36,071 nt of DNA from an uncultured Alphaproteobacteria bacterium (GTDB lineage Bacteria; Pseudomonadota; Alphaproteobacteria; RF32; CAG-239): the NCBI GenBank assembly GCA_944391315.1, contig CALXTD010000014.1, positions 1 through 36,071 of the forward strand, given 5' to 3'. The translations under genes were made by a program, and so were the position numbers. Position 1 is the first letter of the stretch; each line of letters starts with the position of its first letter. The notes under the pieces were generated by a model, which saw only the letters and a program-made list of their open reading frames with translations, made no database searches and had not been told where the DNA came from. This document shows positions 1 through 7,657 of the stretch, one piece after another.

Positions 1-46
1 CCACTAATATTGCGGTCAATACCGCCTCTTGTCGTGAGTTTTTCAT
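1..46 (-). CDS. 5' end of a leftward gene (15 codons visible), paralogue of the gene at 20385
   Basis: Only the start is in the window. Reading leftward from the ATG at 46, the first residues are MKNSRQEAVLTAILV, which match the start of the protein at 20385 (MFISRQKAVLTAAFCLA). The similarity extends upstream through an identical promoter and leader block, so the two genes are paralogous at least at their 5' ends. An AAAGG ribosome binding site lies about 9 bases before the ATG. The visible residues look like the start of a secretion signal, and I infer a secreted, perhaps cysteine-rich product. Nothing of the mature protein can be seen. Confidence 0.7.
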   Translation of the reverse strand, partial: MKNSRQEAVLTAILV

Positions 47-87
47 AATATTTACCTTTCATAGCTTGCCTTCACGACTCGATTATA
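12..87 (-). repeat. Duplicated leader element, copy 1
   Basis: A 22-base block at 66-87, from the -10 box into the leader, is identical to 20344-20365. Within it, GTCGTGA (72-78) faces its inverted copy TCACGAC inside codons 4-6 (31-37) across 34 bases. A second small inverted repeat, GCGGT/ACCGC with a 4-base loop, lies at 12-25. Both inverted repeats have the same geometry in copy 2. Confidence 0.75.
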
Positions 88-110
88 TCATAATTTTAAT
101 TTATTTGCAA
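82..110 (-). promoter_or_regulatory. Sigma70-like promoter of the left-edge gene
   Basis: Read leftward, a TTGCAA -35 box (105-110) and a perfect TATAAT -10 box (82-87) are separated by 17 bases. The -10 box sits 41 bases before the ATG, exactly as in the paralogous leader at 20344. Confidence 0.7.
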
Positions 111-142
111 GATTGATTTTTAAGGAAGGTGGGAGTGTGGCG

Positions 143-174
143 AAAAAAAGAGCTCAGTCTTGAAACTGAACTCT
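143..174 (-). terminator. Intrinsic terminator of malQ
   Basis: A 10-bp stem (149-158 with 165-174, one G-U pair) has a 6-base loop. Read leftward it is followed by a run of seven U. It lies just after the malQ stop codon. Confidence 0.85.
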
Positions 175-199
175 TTAGATGGTTGAAGCCTCTTCTGAT

Positions 200-2767
200 C
201 TAACGACCTTGGGATACTTTTGCCAGCGCTTGCTTATACTGTTCGTATTTTTCCTTCTGAGTCGTATAATAGACCTTGGTAGCCTCAGTCTTTCTGTCTA
301 ACTGATTGCGATAGCGGTCGCCATAACGAACTTGAAGCATGTTTCTTTGCTCAAATTCCTTATTGTTTTTAATTTTTTCGTACCAGCCATAGTAATGATC
401 AAAGTCTATAACAGGTGCTTTTTCTTCTCCCATGCGGCTGAACTGATAATACTGACCTTTGCCATCGTTGCCATCCGGTCGGTAGCTGTTTACGATATTA
501 ACTACCTCCTTAAATATCGGAACTTGTTCGATATTCTCAACCGGAATATGCATCTTCTTGCGCCAGTTGGGATAAGCCTTATCCATGTTTATATCAACTA
601 ATGTTTGTTTTTCAGACATGGCTAGTTCCGTAATTCCAGGAATGTTACCCATTTCATTCGCACCGAAGATATCTGAAAAAGGTATTAACATTATGGCTGA
701 ATTGCTCTGCCCTAAATAATCCATGACCGCTGGAACATATTTATCCGGTAATTTTTCCGCATCTTGGCGGGGAGATTTGCAAGGTTCTCCTCCTACCTTG
801 TACCAGCTTCCTTTTTCGGTCAGAGCATAATTGAGCGCTTCTCTTTGTGTGGCGTATTGCTCAAACTTATCGTTGGCTTGCTCTTCACTTATCATTCCCA
901 GCATCCTCTTTTGATAAATGTCTTGGACATTCCACTGGCAAGCAAGCGGCGGCGTATCGTGTGTTGAAGTAGCGCAAACCGAAACAACCGGATATTCATT
1001 CGGGTGTTTCATGGCATTTGTGCCATAACCGCTCTTATAGCCCCACTCTCTTTCAAACGGCAATACTCTATAAGATAAAATGCCGTATTCTTCCAGCTTG
1101 GGACGGAAACCATTTGGCAAGATACCTAAGTCCTCGCCAATAACCATAGTCTTATGGCGATGGCTTTCCAGCGCAACAATTGTCATCAACTCATCAAAAT
1201 TATAGTATATAAAGGCGCCCTTATCCGTTGTTTTTCCTTCCGGAATCATATATAGCCGCTGAAGTTGCAAAACGTGGTCTATTCTGGTGCAGCCGGCAAA
1301 CTTCATGCTGGCTTCAATAATCTTGATATAAGGCTCGTAGCCCTTTTCTCTCAGTTTAATCGGATTAAAACCTAATAACTGCCAATTTTGACCGTTTTGG
1401 CTCAAAATATCCGGTGGAGCGCCAGCGGAAGCTTTTAGATACAGGTCGCGATAGTTCCATGCCTCAAACCCACGGCATGAGCAGCCAACGGCCATGTCCG
1501 TGTATAAGCCGATTTTCATACCTGAGCTTTGGCAGGTTTCCTGTACGCGTTTTAACTGGTGTTCACACTGCCACTGATTATATTTATAGTAATTTATCAA
1601 GTGGCGATTTTCTCTTTGAAATCTTTTAACCGCCTCGGAATCCGGATGACGATATTCTTTTGGCCACTGTCTCCAATTTATCGGAGCGGGATCTTGCTGT
1701 GACATGACCTTGCACAAAGCGCGGAAGGTGGCATAATTTTCTAAATCCTCACCCTTATCATCACAATAAACACAAAAGCGTTTATACTCCTCGCTTCTGG
1801 TATTTGATGCAAATTTATCAAAACAGCGGCTTAAAATATCATCGACAAGTTCCTGTGTGACTGCGTAATCAACATAACCCTTACGACGATTTTTATTTAT
1901 TCTTTCCTGAAATTCATCACTGTGATAATAGCTTTTTATCTCTGGACTTTCCTTGAATTCTTTTAAAGCTGTAACATCCAAATACAGATAGTTATAAAAC
2001 ATTCGGCTATCCGGACTATAGGGGCTGGCGTTTTCGGGATAATCATCTCTCATGGCATGAAGTGGATTTACACCTATGATACCGGCACCGTTTCTGCCCA
2101 GCATATTTCCTAATTGAGCCAAATCGCTGTAATTGCCTATTCCTAAATTGTTTTCTGACACTTGTTCATATAACTGAACTGGAACACCCCAGGTCTTTTT
2201 GCCTTCGTTTATGCCAATGCGGTCATAGCATTTCTCAGGACCTGATATCAGCCGTGAATTATGCACGACTAATCTATCCGTCTCAGGGTGGCGATATGAA
2301 AACTCTACATTGTGGTAGCCCAAATTTACGTCAAACGGAAAGGCAAATTTGTACTTGCGATAAGTGACACCGTCAATCGTACGATTGCAATGTTCTCCAT
2401 TCCAATCTCTAATAGGCTCCAAATGAGAAACATCGGTTTTTCCCATATAGGTATTACCGTCTTCTTCTTTTAAATTCCATTTTATTTCATCAACGCCATC
2501 AGGTATGGATATGGTTAATTCTTTTACCTTATTTTTTCTTAAAATAGAGACTTGATGGACGATATCTACATATTCGGCATCAATTCTTTGAGTTATAATA
2601 TTATCTAGTGTCTTGGCGTTATTAAAAACATTATCTTTGTCATTAACATCAAATTCTTTAGGCAACACGCCCATGGCCTGCAACAGATAGACTTTATTTT
2701 CTATCGTTGCATGGAGCTCTATTCCGTAAAGATCTGCCAAGCGGCAAATTTTATCATCCAAAATCAT
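200..2767 (-). CDS. malQ: 4-alpha-glucanotransferase (amylomaltase, GH77)
   Basis: This enzyme moves alpha-1,4-glucan segments between maltodextrins in the cytoplasm. Family GH77 is recognised by the segment ENASPYSPDSR near the middle and by three catalytic acids in the expected order: the nucleophile Asp497 (RIDHV), the acid/base Glu545 (GEDLG) and Asp604 (STHDTP). At 855 residues it is longer than E. coli MalQ (about 690). The extra length lies mainly in an N-terminal region of roughly 190 residues before VPVQLYEQ, probably a beta-rich carbohydrate-binding or accessory domain. The start ATG has only a weak ribosome binding site, but a good promoter lies upstream. It is monocistronic, ending in its own terminator. 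Together with glycogen phosphorylase at 22.5-25 kb it suggests glycogen or maltodextrin breakdown. Confidence 0.93.
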   Translation of the reverse strand: MILDDKICRLADLYGIELHATIENKVYLLQAMGVLPKEFDVNDKDNVFNNAKTLDNIITQRIDAEYVDIVHQVSILRKNKVKELTISIPDGVDEIKWNLKEEDGNTYMGKTDVSHLEPIRDWNGEHCNRTIDGVTYRKYKFAFPFDVNLGYHNVEFSYRHPETDRLVVHNSRLISGPEKCYDRIGINEGKKTWGVPVQLYEQVSENNLGIGNYSDLAQLGNMLGRNGAGIIGVNPLHAMRDDYPENASPYSPDSRMFYNYLYLDVTALKEFKESPEIKSYYHSDEFQERINKNRRKGYVDYAVTQELVDDILSRCFDKFASNTRSEEYKRFCVYCDDKGEDLENYATFRALCKVMSQQDPAPINWRQWPKEYRHPDSEAVKRFQRENRHLINYYKYNQWQCEHQLKRVQETCQSSGMKIGLYTDMAVGCSCRGFEAWNYRDLYLKASAGAPPDILSQNGQNWQLLGFNPIKLREKGYEPYIKIIEASMKFAGCTRIDHVLQLQRLYMIPEGKTTDKGAFIYYNFDELMTIVALESHRHKTMVIGEDLGILPNGFRPKLEEYGILSYRVLPFEREWGYKSGYGTNAMKHPNEYPVVSVCATSTHDTPPLACQWNVQDIYQKRMLGMISEEQANDKFEQYATQREALNYALTEKGSWYKVGGEPCKSPRQDAEKLPDKYVPAVMDYLGQSNSAIMLIPFSDIFGANEMGNIPGITELAMSEKQTLVDINMDKAYPNWRKKMHIPVENIEQVPIFKEVVNIVNSYRPDGNDGKGQYYQFSRMGEEKAPVIDFDHYYGWYEKIKNNKEFEQRNMLQVRYGDRYRNQLDRKTEATKVYYTTQKEKYEQYKQALAKVSQGR

Positions 2768-2810
2768 ATTGACTTAACTTTCGTCATTTAAAATTATACT
2801 TAATAGCCTC

Positions 2811-2838
2811 AATATAGCTGTTGCTTTTTTATTGTCAA
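2811..2838 (-). promoter_or_regulatory. Sigma70-like promoter of malQ
   Basis: Read leftward, a perfect TTGACA -35 box (2833-2838) is followed after 16 bases by TATATT (2811-2816), about 45 bases before the malQ ATG. The -35 box overlaps a possible rightward -35 box (TTGTCA, 2832-2837, with TATCTT at 2854-2859) that could serve hydE; that second assignment is weak. Confidence 0.6.
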
Positions 2839-2968
2839 ACGCTTGCTGAGCTTTATCTTCAGCATTATTTTTTATCTATGATTTTTTTCTTTTTCCAAGC
2901 TGCTGTTTTTAGTTGCTTTTTGCAATTTTTCATTATAGTTTTTTCTTGTTTTTCGGAGGTTTTTTGTT

Positions 2969-4006
2969 GTGCATAATTTGATTAGTAAAGCTATGGAAAC
3001 TCATTCTCTTGAAAGAGATGAGTTGATTTATCTTCTTAAAGAATCTTCTTTTGATACTGACCTGTTTCAAGCCGCTGATTTGATGCGGCAAAAATTTGTC
3101 GGTAATGACATTCATTTACGTGCGCTTATTGAGTTTTCAAACATCTGTCAAAACAACTGCTGTTACTGCGGCTTGCGGCGTGATAATAAAAATATCACGC
3201 GTTACCGACTTGATGAAGGCACAATCTTTCAGTTAGCAGAATATGCCGTCAAAAAACTCGGACTTAAAACTATCGTTCTGCAATCGGGTGAAGATTTATG
3301 GTTTAACCAAGAGCGACTTTGCTCTCTTATCAGACGCATAAAAACACTTGATACCGCCCTCACCTTAAGTATTGGTGAAAAGTCTTATGATGATTACTTA
3401 GCATACAAACAAGCCGGTTGCGACCGCTTTTTACTCCGTATAGAGACTACAGACAAAGCTCTTTATGAAAAATATGACCCACAGATGAGTTGGGAAAAGC
3501 GTAAACAATGTCTGCTTGATATAAAATCTGTCGGAATCGAAACCGGAACCGGTTGCTTGGTCGGATTACCGGAGCAAACACTCGAATCCCTTGCCGATGA
3601 CATTCTCTTTTTTAAGGAAATCGGCGCCGATATGATTGGAATCGGTCCTTTGATTCCTCACCCTGATACACCGTTGGCGCAGGCAAAAGGCGGGACTTTT
3701 ACCCTCGCCTGCAAAGTTATGGCACTAACACGTTTGTTGCTTCCTGATATTAATATTCCGGCAACAACCGCCATGGAAACGCTTGAACCTAACGGACAAG
3801 TCAAAGCACTTCAATCCGGAGCAAACGTTATTATGCCAAATGTTACCTTAAATTCTGTACGTCAACATTATGAACTCTACCCAGGAAAGTCTAACACAAA
3901 TCTTGCTTCTGATGATGCTCTTCTTGACTTGAAAGAAAAAATAGAATCCATCGGGAGGACAATCGGTCATGATTATGGTTCGCACAAAAAAACGACTGAG
4001 ATTTAA
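2969..4006 (+). CDS. hydE: [FeFe]-hydrogenase maturase HydE (radical SAM)
   Basis: HydE is a radical SAM enzyme that helps build the 2Fe subcluster of the H-cluster of [FeFe]-hydrogenase, together with HydF and HydG. The protein (345 residues, the usual HydE length) has the CX3CX2C motif with Cys60, Cys64 and Cys67 (CQNNCCYCG) for the SAM-binding 4Fe-4S cluster. The downstream TIM-barrel segments QSGEDLWF, ETGTGCLVGLPEQT and IGIGPLIPHPDTPLA are typical of HydE rather than BioB. The start is GTG, with GGAGG nine bases upstream. Neither hydF, hydG nor the hydrogenase is in this window. The stop codon lies in the loop of a two-way terminator shared with fprA. PylB and BioB are the nearest alternatives but fit less well. 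Confidence 0.88.
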   Translation: MHNLISKAMETHSLERDELIYLLKESSFDTDLFQAADLMRQKFVGNDIHLRALIEFSNICQNNCCYCGLRRDNKNITRYRLDEGTIFQLAEYAVKKLGLKTIVLQSGEDLWFNQERLCSLIRRIKTLDTALTLSIGEKSYDDYLAYKQAGCDRFLLRIETTDKALYEKYDPQMSWEKRKQCLLDIKSVGIETGTGCLVGLPEQTLESLADDILFFKEIGADMIGIGPLIPHPDTPLAQAKGGTFTLACKVMALTRLLLPDINIPATTAMETLEPNGQVKALQSGANVIMPNVTLNSVRQHYELYPGKSNTNLASDDALLDLKEKIESIGRTIGHDYGSHKKTTEI

Positions 4007-4024
4007 CTCAGCCGTTTTTTTTCT
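3984..4024. terminator. Bidirectional terminator between hydE and fprA
   Basis: A 10-bp stem (3991-4000 with 4007-4016, one mismatch) has T-runs on both sides: eight or so T to the right and seven T reading leftward. It can end both convergent transcripts. The hydE stop codon TAA is inside the loop. Confidence 0.88.
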
Positions 4025-4027
4025 TTC

Positions 4028-5212
4028 TTACTTCAAGGCAATCAGTTCTTTCACTCTTTCCTTAAAGCGCTCCAAAACATCTGATTTTGGTGTGTATTTT
4101 TCATCAAACGGAGCAACCGTCTTCCAACCTAATTCATTAAACACGTCTTGAATTTGATTGACAACTCCCGGTTTCCAGCCATAAGAGCCAAACGCCAAAC
4201 CTTTTTTGTTTTTCGGTGCTAAGCCTCTGACATAAGTGACAAAGCCGGCAACTCTCGGAAACAGCTGATTGTTTAATGTTGGGTTTCCTATCAAGACATA
4301 TTCTGCCTCTGGAAAGGCCGCAATAATCTCTGAAGTTTGCTTATCCTTCAAGCAATATTTCATGACCGGAATGCCGGCATCTTGGAAAACCCCCATTGCG
4401 GTCTCGGCCAATTTTGCGGTTGCGCCCCACATGGTATCATAAACAATTATTGCCTTACCATCATTCTTGCCCGATGCCCAGCGGTCATATAATCCTAAAA
4501 TGGTTTGAACTTCTTCTTTGCCGCTCCAAATCAGACCATGAGACGGCGCAATCATCTCAATATCCAGCCCTAAAGAAGCTGCTGTCTGCAAAGCTTTTTC
4601 GGCTTGAGCAACGTAAGGATATAAAATATTTGCAAAATAGCTCTGAGCCTCTTTCAAAACGATATCTCTCGGGGCGTCTTTTACAAACAAGGCATCGCTG
4701 CAATAGTGTTGTCCAAAGCCGTCATTCGGCAACAGCAATTTTTCTTCCTTAACGTAAGTCATCATCGAATCCGGCCAGTGCAACATCGGCGTGGTCATGA
4801 AAGTCAGGCTTCTTTTACCAATCGAGATGCTGTCTCCCATTTTGATAATTTCGTATTCCCAGCCGGTGGTGTCAAAATGAGCTTCCAAAGCCATTTTTCC
4901 AGCGGAGTTTGTAATAATTTTTGCCTGCGGCGCTAATTTCATTAACTGAGGAATGCTGCCTGAGTGGTCCATTTCAACGTGGTTGACAACAATATAATCA
5001 ATCTTTGAAAAGTCTGTTATACTCTTTATTCTGGCGACTTGCTCATCGGTCAAGTAATGCTTAACGCCATCGACCAAGGTGATTTTGTCATCCATAATCA
5101 AATAAGAGTTATAGGTTGAGCCATAAGGTGTTGAATAACCATGGAATTCGGTTAAATTCCAGTCTTTAACCCCGACCCAATAAATCCCTTTTTTAATCTC
5201 TACTCCGTTCAT
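4028..5212 (-). CDS. fprA: Flavodiiron protein (A-type flavoprotein, O2/NO reductase)
   Basis: Flavodiiron proteins reduce oxygen to water or nitric oxide to N2O in the cytoplasm of anaerobes. The N-terminal metallo-beta-lactamase-like domain holds the diiron site: His78, Glu80, Asp82 and His83 (HVEMDHSGS), with further ligands expected in MLHWPDSM and SPSHGLIW. The C-terminal flavodoxin domain begins near VYDTMWGATAKLAE, the FMN phosphate loop. There is no rubredoxin or flavin-reductase extension, so it is class A, 394 residues. I chose the ATG at 5212 because AAGGAG lies just before it; the ATG at 5227 would put that site inside the coding region. It is divergent from perR-rubrerythrin, and the PerR-like operator between them suggests shared peroxide or oxygen control. 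Confidence 0.92.
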   Translation of the reverse strand: MNGVEIKKGIYWVGVKDWNLTEFHGYSTPYGSTYNSYLIMDDKITLVDGVKHYLTDEQVARIKSITDFSKIDYIVVNHVEMDHSGSIPQLMKLAPQAKIITNSAGKMALEAHFDTTGWEYEIIKMGDSISIGKRSLTFMTTPMLHWPDSMMTYVKEEKLLLPNDGFGQHYCSDALFVKDAPRDIVLKEAQSYFANILYPYVAQAEKALQTAASLGLDIEMIAPSHGLIWSGKEEVQTILGLYDRWASGKNDGKAIIVYDTMWGATAKLAETAMGVFQDAGIPVMKYCLKDKQTSEIIAAFPEAEYVLIGNPTLNNQLFPRVAGFVTYVRGLAPKNKKGLAFGSYGWKPGVVNQIQDVFNELGWKTVAPFDEKYTPKSDVLERFKERVKELIALK

Positions 5213-5267
5213 TTTTTTCTCCTTCATTAGATTATTCTGCTTTTATACATAATATGTAATTTTATAA

Positions 5268-5296
5268 TTGACAACATAAATTTTAACTGATAATAA
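5268..5296 (+). promoter_or_regulatory. Promoter of perR-rubrerythrin
   Basis: A perfect TTGACA (5268-5273), a 17-base spacer and TAATAA (5291-5296) lie about 30 bases before the perR start. The -10 box is embedded in the palindrome at 5289-5307, so a bound repressor would block the polymerase. Confidence 0.7.
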
Positions 5297-5307
5297 TAAT
5301 TATTATC
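5289..5307. promoter_or_regulatory. Fur/PerR-type operator
   Basis: GATAATAATAATTATTATC is a perfect 19-bp inverted repeat. It agrees at 17 of 19 positions with the classical Fur box GATAATGATAATCATTATC. It covers the -10 region of the perR promoter, which implies autoregulation by the Fur-family gene that follows. Whether it also controls the divergent fprA is inference. Confidence 0.72.
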
Positions 5308-5324
5308 AATTTTATGAGGTAGGT

Positions 5325-5714
5325 ATGAATTTTTCTAAACAACGTGAGCTTATTCTTCACGCTTTAACGCAAAATCCTATTCATCCGACAGCTGATAAAC
5401 TCTATGAGCTTATTCGGCCGTTTATGCCTACCATCAGCCTTGCTACCGTTTATCGAAATCTTAATCAGCTTGTTGATAACGGTATTATCCGCAAAATTTC
5501 AGGTCTTGATGGCTCTGTCCATTATGATCATTGTGTTGAAAAACACTATCATTTTATTTGCACTTGCTGCAATAAAGTATATGATGTACCTTACGATGTC
5601 GCTCAAGATTTAGAGCAAAAGCTCAAGTCTTTGACCGGTTTGGAGGCGCAATCCTCTGACCTGACATTCAAGGGTATTTGTTCCGTCTGTCAAAAATCTA
5701 AAAAAGGAGATTGA
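5325..5714 (+). CDS. perR: PerR-type Fur-family peroxide-sensing repressor
   Basis: This is a Fur-superfamily repressor of 129 residues with the winged-helix recognition segment PTISLATVYRNLNQLVDNG (36-53). All five metal-sensing ligands of Bacillus PerR have counterparts: His20 (IHPTAD), Asp68, His74, His76 (HYHFIC) and Asp87. The Asp at the last position, rather than Glu, favours PerR over Fur. A structural zinc site is formed by Cys79, Cys82, Cys119 and Cys122. GAGG precedes the ATG. The gene overlaps its own operator region and is followed three bases later by rubrerythrin, whose ribosome binding site AAGGAG lies in the last codons of this gene. I infer that it represses oxidative-stress genes until Fe-catalysed oxidation of its histidines. 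Confidence 0.85.
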   Translation: MNFSKQRELILHALTQNPIHPTADKLYELIRPFMPTISLATVYRNLNQLVDNGIIRKISGLDGSVHYDHCVEKHYHFICTCCNKVYDVPYDVAQDLEQKLKSLTGLEAQSSDLTFKGICSVCQKSKKGD

Positions 5715-5717
5715 ATT

Positions 5718-6257
5718 ATGGAATTAAAAGGTTCTAAAACCGAAAAAAATCTTAAAGAAGCTTTTGCTGGCGAATCTATGGCTCGCAATAAGTATACCTA
5801 CTATGCTTCTAAAGCTAAAAAAGAAGGTTATAATATTATTGCCGACAAGTTTGAGCAAACCGCTAATAATGAAAAAGAGCATGCTAAAATTTGGTTCAAA
5901 CTCTTAAACGGTGGTGCTATCGCTGACACGATTACAAACCTTAAAGATGCTGCTGCCGGCGAAAATTATGAATGGACCGATATGTATAAGCGCATGGCCG
6001 AAGAAGCTAAGGAAGAAGGCTTTACTAAAATCGCATTCCTCTTTGAAGCTGTTGCTAAAATCGAAAAAGGCCATGAAGAAAGATATCAGGCTCTCCTCAC
6101 CGCTCTTGTTGACGGCAAAGTTTTTGAACGTCCGACAAAAGTTATTTGGGAATGCGCTAACTGCGGTCACCGTGTTGAAAGCCCGATGGCTCCTGAAAAA
6201 TGCCCTGTTTGCGATCATCCGCAAGCTTATTTCTTTGAATTGCAGGAAAAATTCTAA
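5718..6257 (+). CDS. rbr: Rubrerythrin
   Basis: Rubrerythrin reduces hydrogen peroxide in the cytoplasm of anaerobes, taking electrons through its rubredoxin domain. The four-helix ferritin-like domain carries the diiron ligands in [23 protein letters not shown] and [12 protein letters not shown]. The C-terminal rubredoxin domain has two CxxC knuckles (CANCG and CPVCD, about residues 145-165). Length (179) is typical. It is the second gene of the perR operon, three bases after perR, and ends in a strong terminator. Codon use is rich in T-ending codons, as expected for a highly expressed gene here. Confidence 0.95.
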   Translation: MELKGSKTEKNLKEAFAGESMARNKYTYYASKAKKEGYNIIADKFEQTANNEKEHAKIWFKLLNGGAIADTITNLKDAAAGENYEWTDMYKRMAEEAKEEGFTKIAFLFEAVAKIEKGHEERYQALLTALVDGKVFERPTKVIWECANCGHRVESPMAPEKCPVCDHPQAYFFELQEKF

Positions 6258-6279
6258 TTTTTCTTTTCAATTAACCCTT

Positions 6280-6306
6280 AAGGCTCTGTATTTCAGAGCC
6301 TTTTTC
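6280..6306 (+). terminator. Terminator of the perR-rbr operon
   Basis: A 9-bp perfect stem (6280-6288 with 6294-6302) with a 5-base loop, followed by a short T-run. Confidence 0.88.
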
Positions 6307-6317
6307 TTATTTAAATC

Positions 6318-6346
6318 TTGACTTATAGACAAATTTCTTCTATATC
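6318..6346 (+). promoter_or_regulatory. Promoter of the coaD-HD gene
   Basis: TTGACT (6318-6323), a 17-base spacer and TATATC (6341-6346) lie some 50 bases before the ATG at 6396. Confidence 0.55.
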
Positions 6347-6395
6347 TTAGCCGTTATTTTTTTATTATTATTCACTTATTTTATATTTTACTATT

Positions 6396-7526
6396 ATGAA
6401 AAAAGCAATTTTTACAGGGTCTTTTGATCCTTTTACGCTTGGGCATTGGGAAGTTGTTAATGAGGCTTTACAATCTTATGATAAAATTATCATTAATGTC
6501 GGAAAGAACTCGAGTAAGCTTCCTCTTTTCAGCGTTGAAGAGCGTTTGAAAATGATAGAAGAAACCTTTAGCGAATTTGGTTTACGTAATAAAGTAGAAC
6601 TTATTGCCGACAATGGATTGACTGCTGATGTTGCACTAAAAGAAAAAGTTTTTTCTTTGGTTCGCGGTATTCGTAACAATTCAAGTGATTTACAAGAAGA
6701 ACTGACTTTGGCTGAGATTAATGAACAGCTTGGAAAAATTCGCGGTATCAATCTTAAAACACACTTTATTGTTAAAGATTCTGTTATTTCATCGTCCGGC
6801 GTTCATAGTTTATGTCAGCTTGGCGAATTTATTGCCGTACAATCAAATGTTTCTTCTTTTGTTCATCAAAAACTGATGGAAATATACCTCAAGCCTTATT
6901 TGAGGTACTTATCCGTTTTTGAACGTGAAGAAAAACGTGGCGCTTTTTACGCTAAACTTGTTGAAGCCTACAAAGACAGAGCTTACCACAACCTTTCTCA
7001 TATTGGCTATATGCTGAATATGTTGCTTATCTATCGACATTATATGACAGTAAGCAATGATTTGAGTAGTCTTAGCGAACTTGTTCTAGCGATTTTTATG
7101 CATGATTATGTGCATGATTCTTTGGCTGTTGATAATGAAGAAAAATCCATCGAAGCTTTGCAGCAGTTTGAGCAATCTTATTTTCACAATATTGCTAACC
7201 GTGAAAAGATTGAAAATCTCATTTTGGCGACAAAGCATGACAAACTTGCTGCTAATGAAGATGAAGCTTTAATCGCCGACTTGGATTTGAGTATTTTGGG
7301 CACATTTTCTGAAGCCTCTTGGCGATGGTATAACCATAATATTCGCAAAGAGTTTTCAAATGTTTGTGATGATTATTATCGCGGTGGGCGTATTGCTACG
7401 TTAGAAAAATTTTTGCAGTGGCCTCGAATCTTTCAGACTGAGTTGTTCTATGACAAGTTTGAACAACGCGCCAGAAAAAATATTCAAGATGAAATTACGC
7501 GGTTGAAAACAGTGCCCTTGCTTTAA
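6396..7526 (+). CDS. coaD: Phosphopantetheine adenylyltransferase-like protein fused to an HD phosphohydrolase
   Basis: Residues 1-165 follow the CoaD pattern (ATP + 4'-phosphopantetheine to dephospho-CoA): GSFDPFTLGH with His17 of the (T/H)xGH motif, the SKLPLFSVEER segment with the conserved Lys, VRGIR, INEQL and ISSSGVHSL. Residues from about 170 to 376 match the predicted HD-superfamily metal-dependent phosphohydrolases (COG4339 type): YHNLSHI (His198, His202), MHDYVHDS (His236-Asp237), DNEEKS, TKHD and ADLDLSILG. CoaD proteins are normally about 160 residues and stand alone, so the fusion is unusual. No ribosome binding site is evident before the ATG, but the start agrees with the family. 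It is monocistronic, with its own promoter and terminator. Whether it is the only CoaD of the cell, and what the HD part hydrolyses, cannot be told. Confidence 0.85.
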   Translation: MKKAIFTGSFDPFTLGHWEVVNEALQSYDKIIINVGKNSSKLPLFSVEERLKMIEETFSEFGLRNKVELIADNGLTADVALKEKVFSLVRGIRNNSSDLQEELTLAEINEQLGKIRGINLKTHFIVKDSVISSSGVHSLCQLGEFIAVQSNVSSFVHQKLMEIYLKPYLRYLSVFEREEKRGAFYAKLVEAYKDRAYHNLSHIGYMLNMLLIYRHYMTVSNDLSSLSELVLAIFMHDYVHDSLAVDNEEKSIEALQQFEQSYFHNIANREKIENLILATKHDKLAANEDEALIADLDLSILGTFSEASWRWYNHNIRKEFSNVCDDYYRGGRIATLEKFLQWPRIFQTELFYDKFEQRARKNIQDEITRLKTVPLL

Positions 7527-7528
7527 AA

Positions 7529-7564
7529 AAATAAGGTTGCCTTTGCGGTAACCTTATTTTTTTT
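7529..7564 (+). terminator. Terminator of the coaD-HD gene
   Basis: A 12-bp stem (7530-7541 with 7547-7558, one G-U pair), loop of five, followed by eight T. Confidence 0.9.
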
Positions 7565-7603
7565 GTATTTTTCTACCTTTGGGTATCTAATTTGTTGATT
7601 TTA

Positions 7604-7635
7604 AACAAAAAGAAACCGCCTTGCGGCGGATTTCT
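7604..7635 (-). terminator. Terminator of trigger factor gene
   Basis: A GC-rich stem (7611-7620 with 7625-7635, one bulged A) with a TTGC loop. Read leftward it is followed by a T-rich tract. A T-run on the other side may make it work both ways. Confidence 0.75.
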
Positions 7636-7657
7636 TTTTTGTTGCTCATTTTATGAA

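Noticed and set aside
2840..2875. TGCTGA/TCAGCA hairpin with a T-run before hydE as a terminator
   Set aside because: The stem has only six pairs and overlaps promoter elements between two divergent genes, so there is no transcript for it to end. It may be chance.
5212..5227. The upstream ATG of fprA at 5227
   Set aside because: It places the clear AAGGAG site inside codons 2-4 and adds only MKEKK; the ATG at 5212 has ideal spacing and the family N-terminus.
5244..5266. Partly palindromic ACATAATATGTAA as a dif recombination site
   Set aside because: Only part of the XerC/XerD arms is matched and the central spacer is wrong. It lies in the fprA-perR promoter region and away from the apparent skew change.
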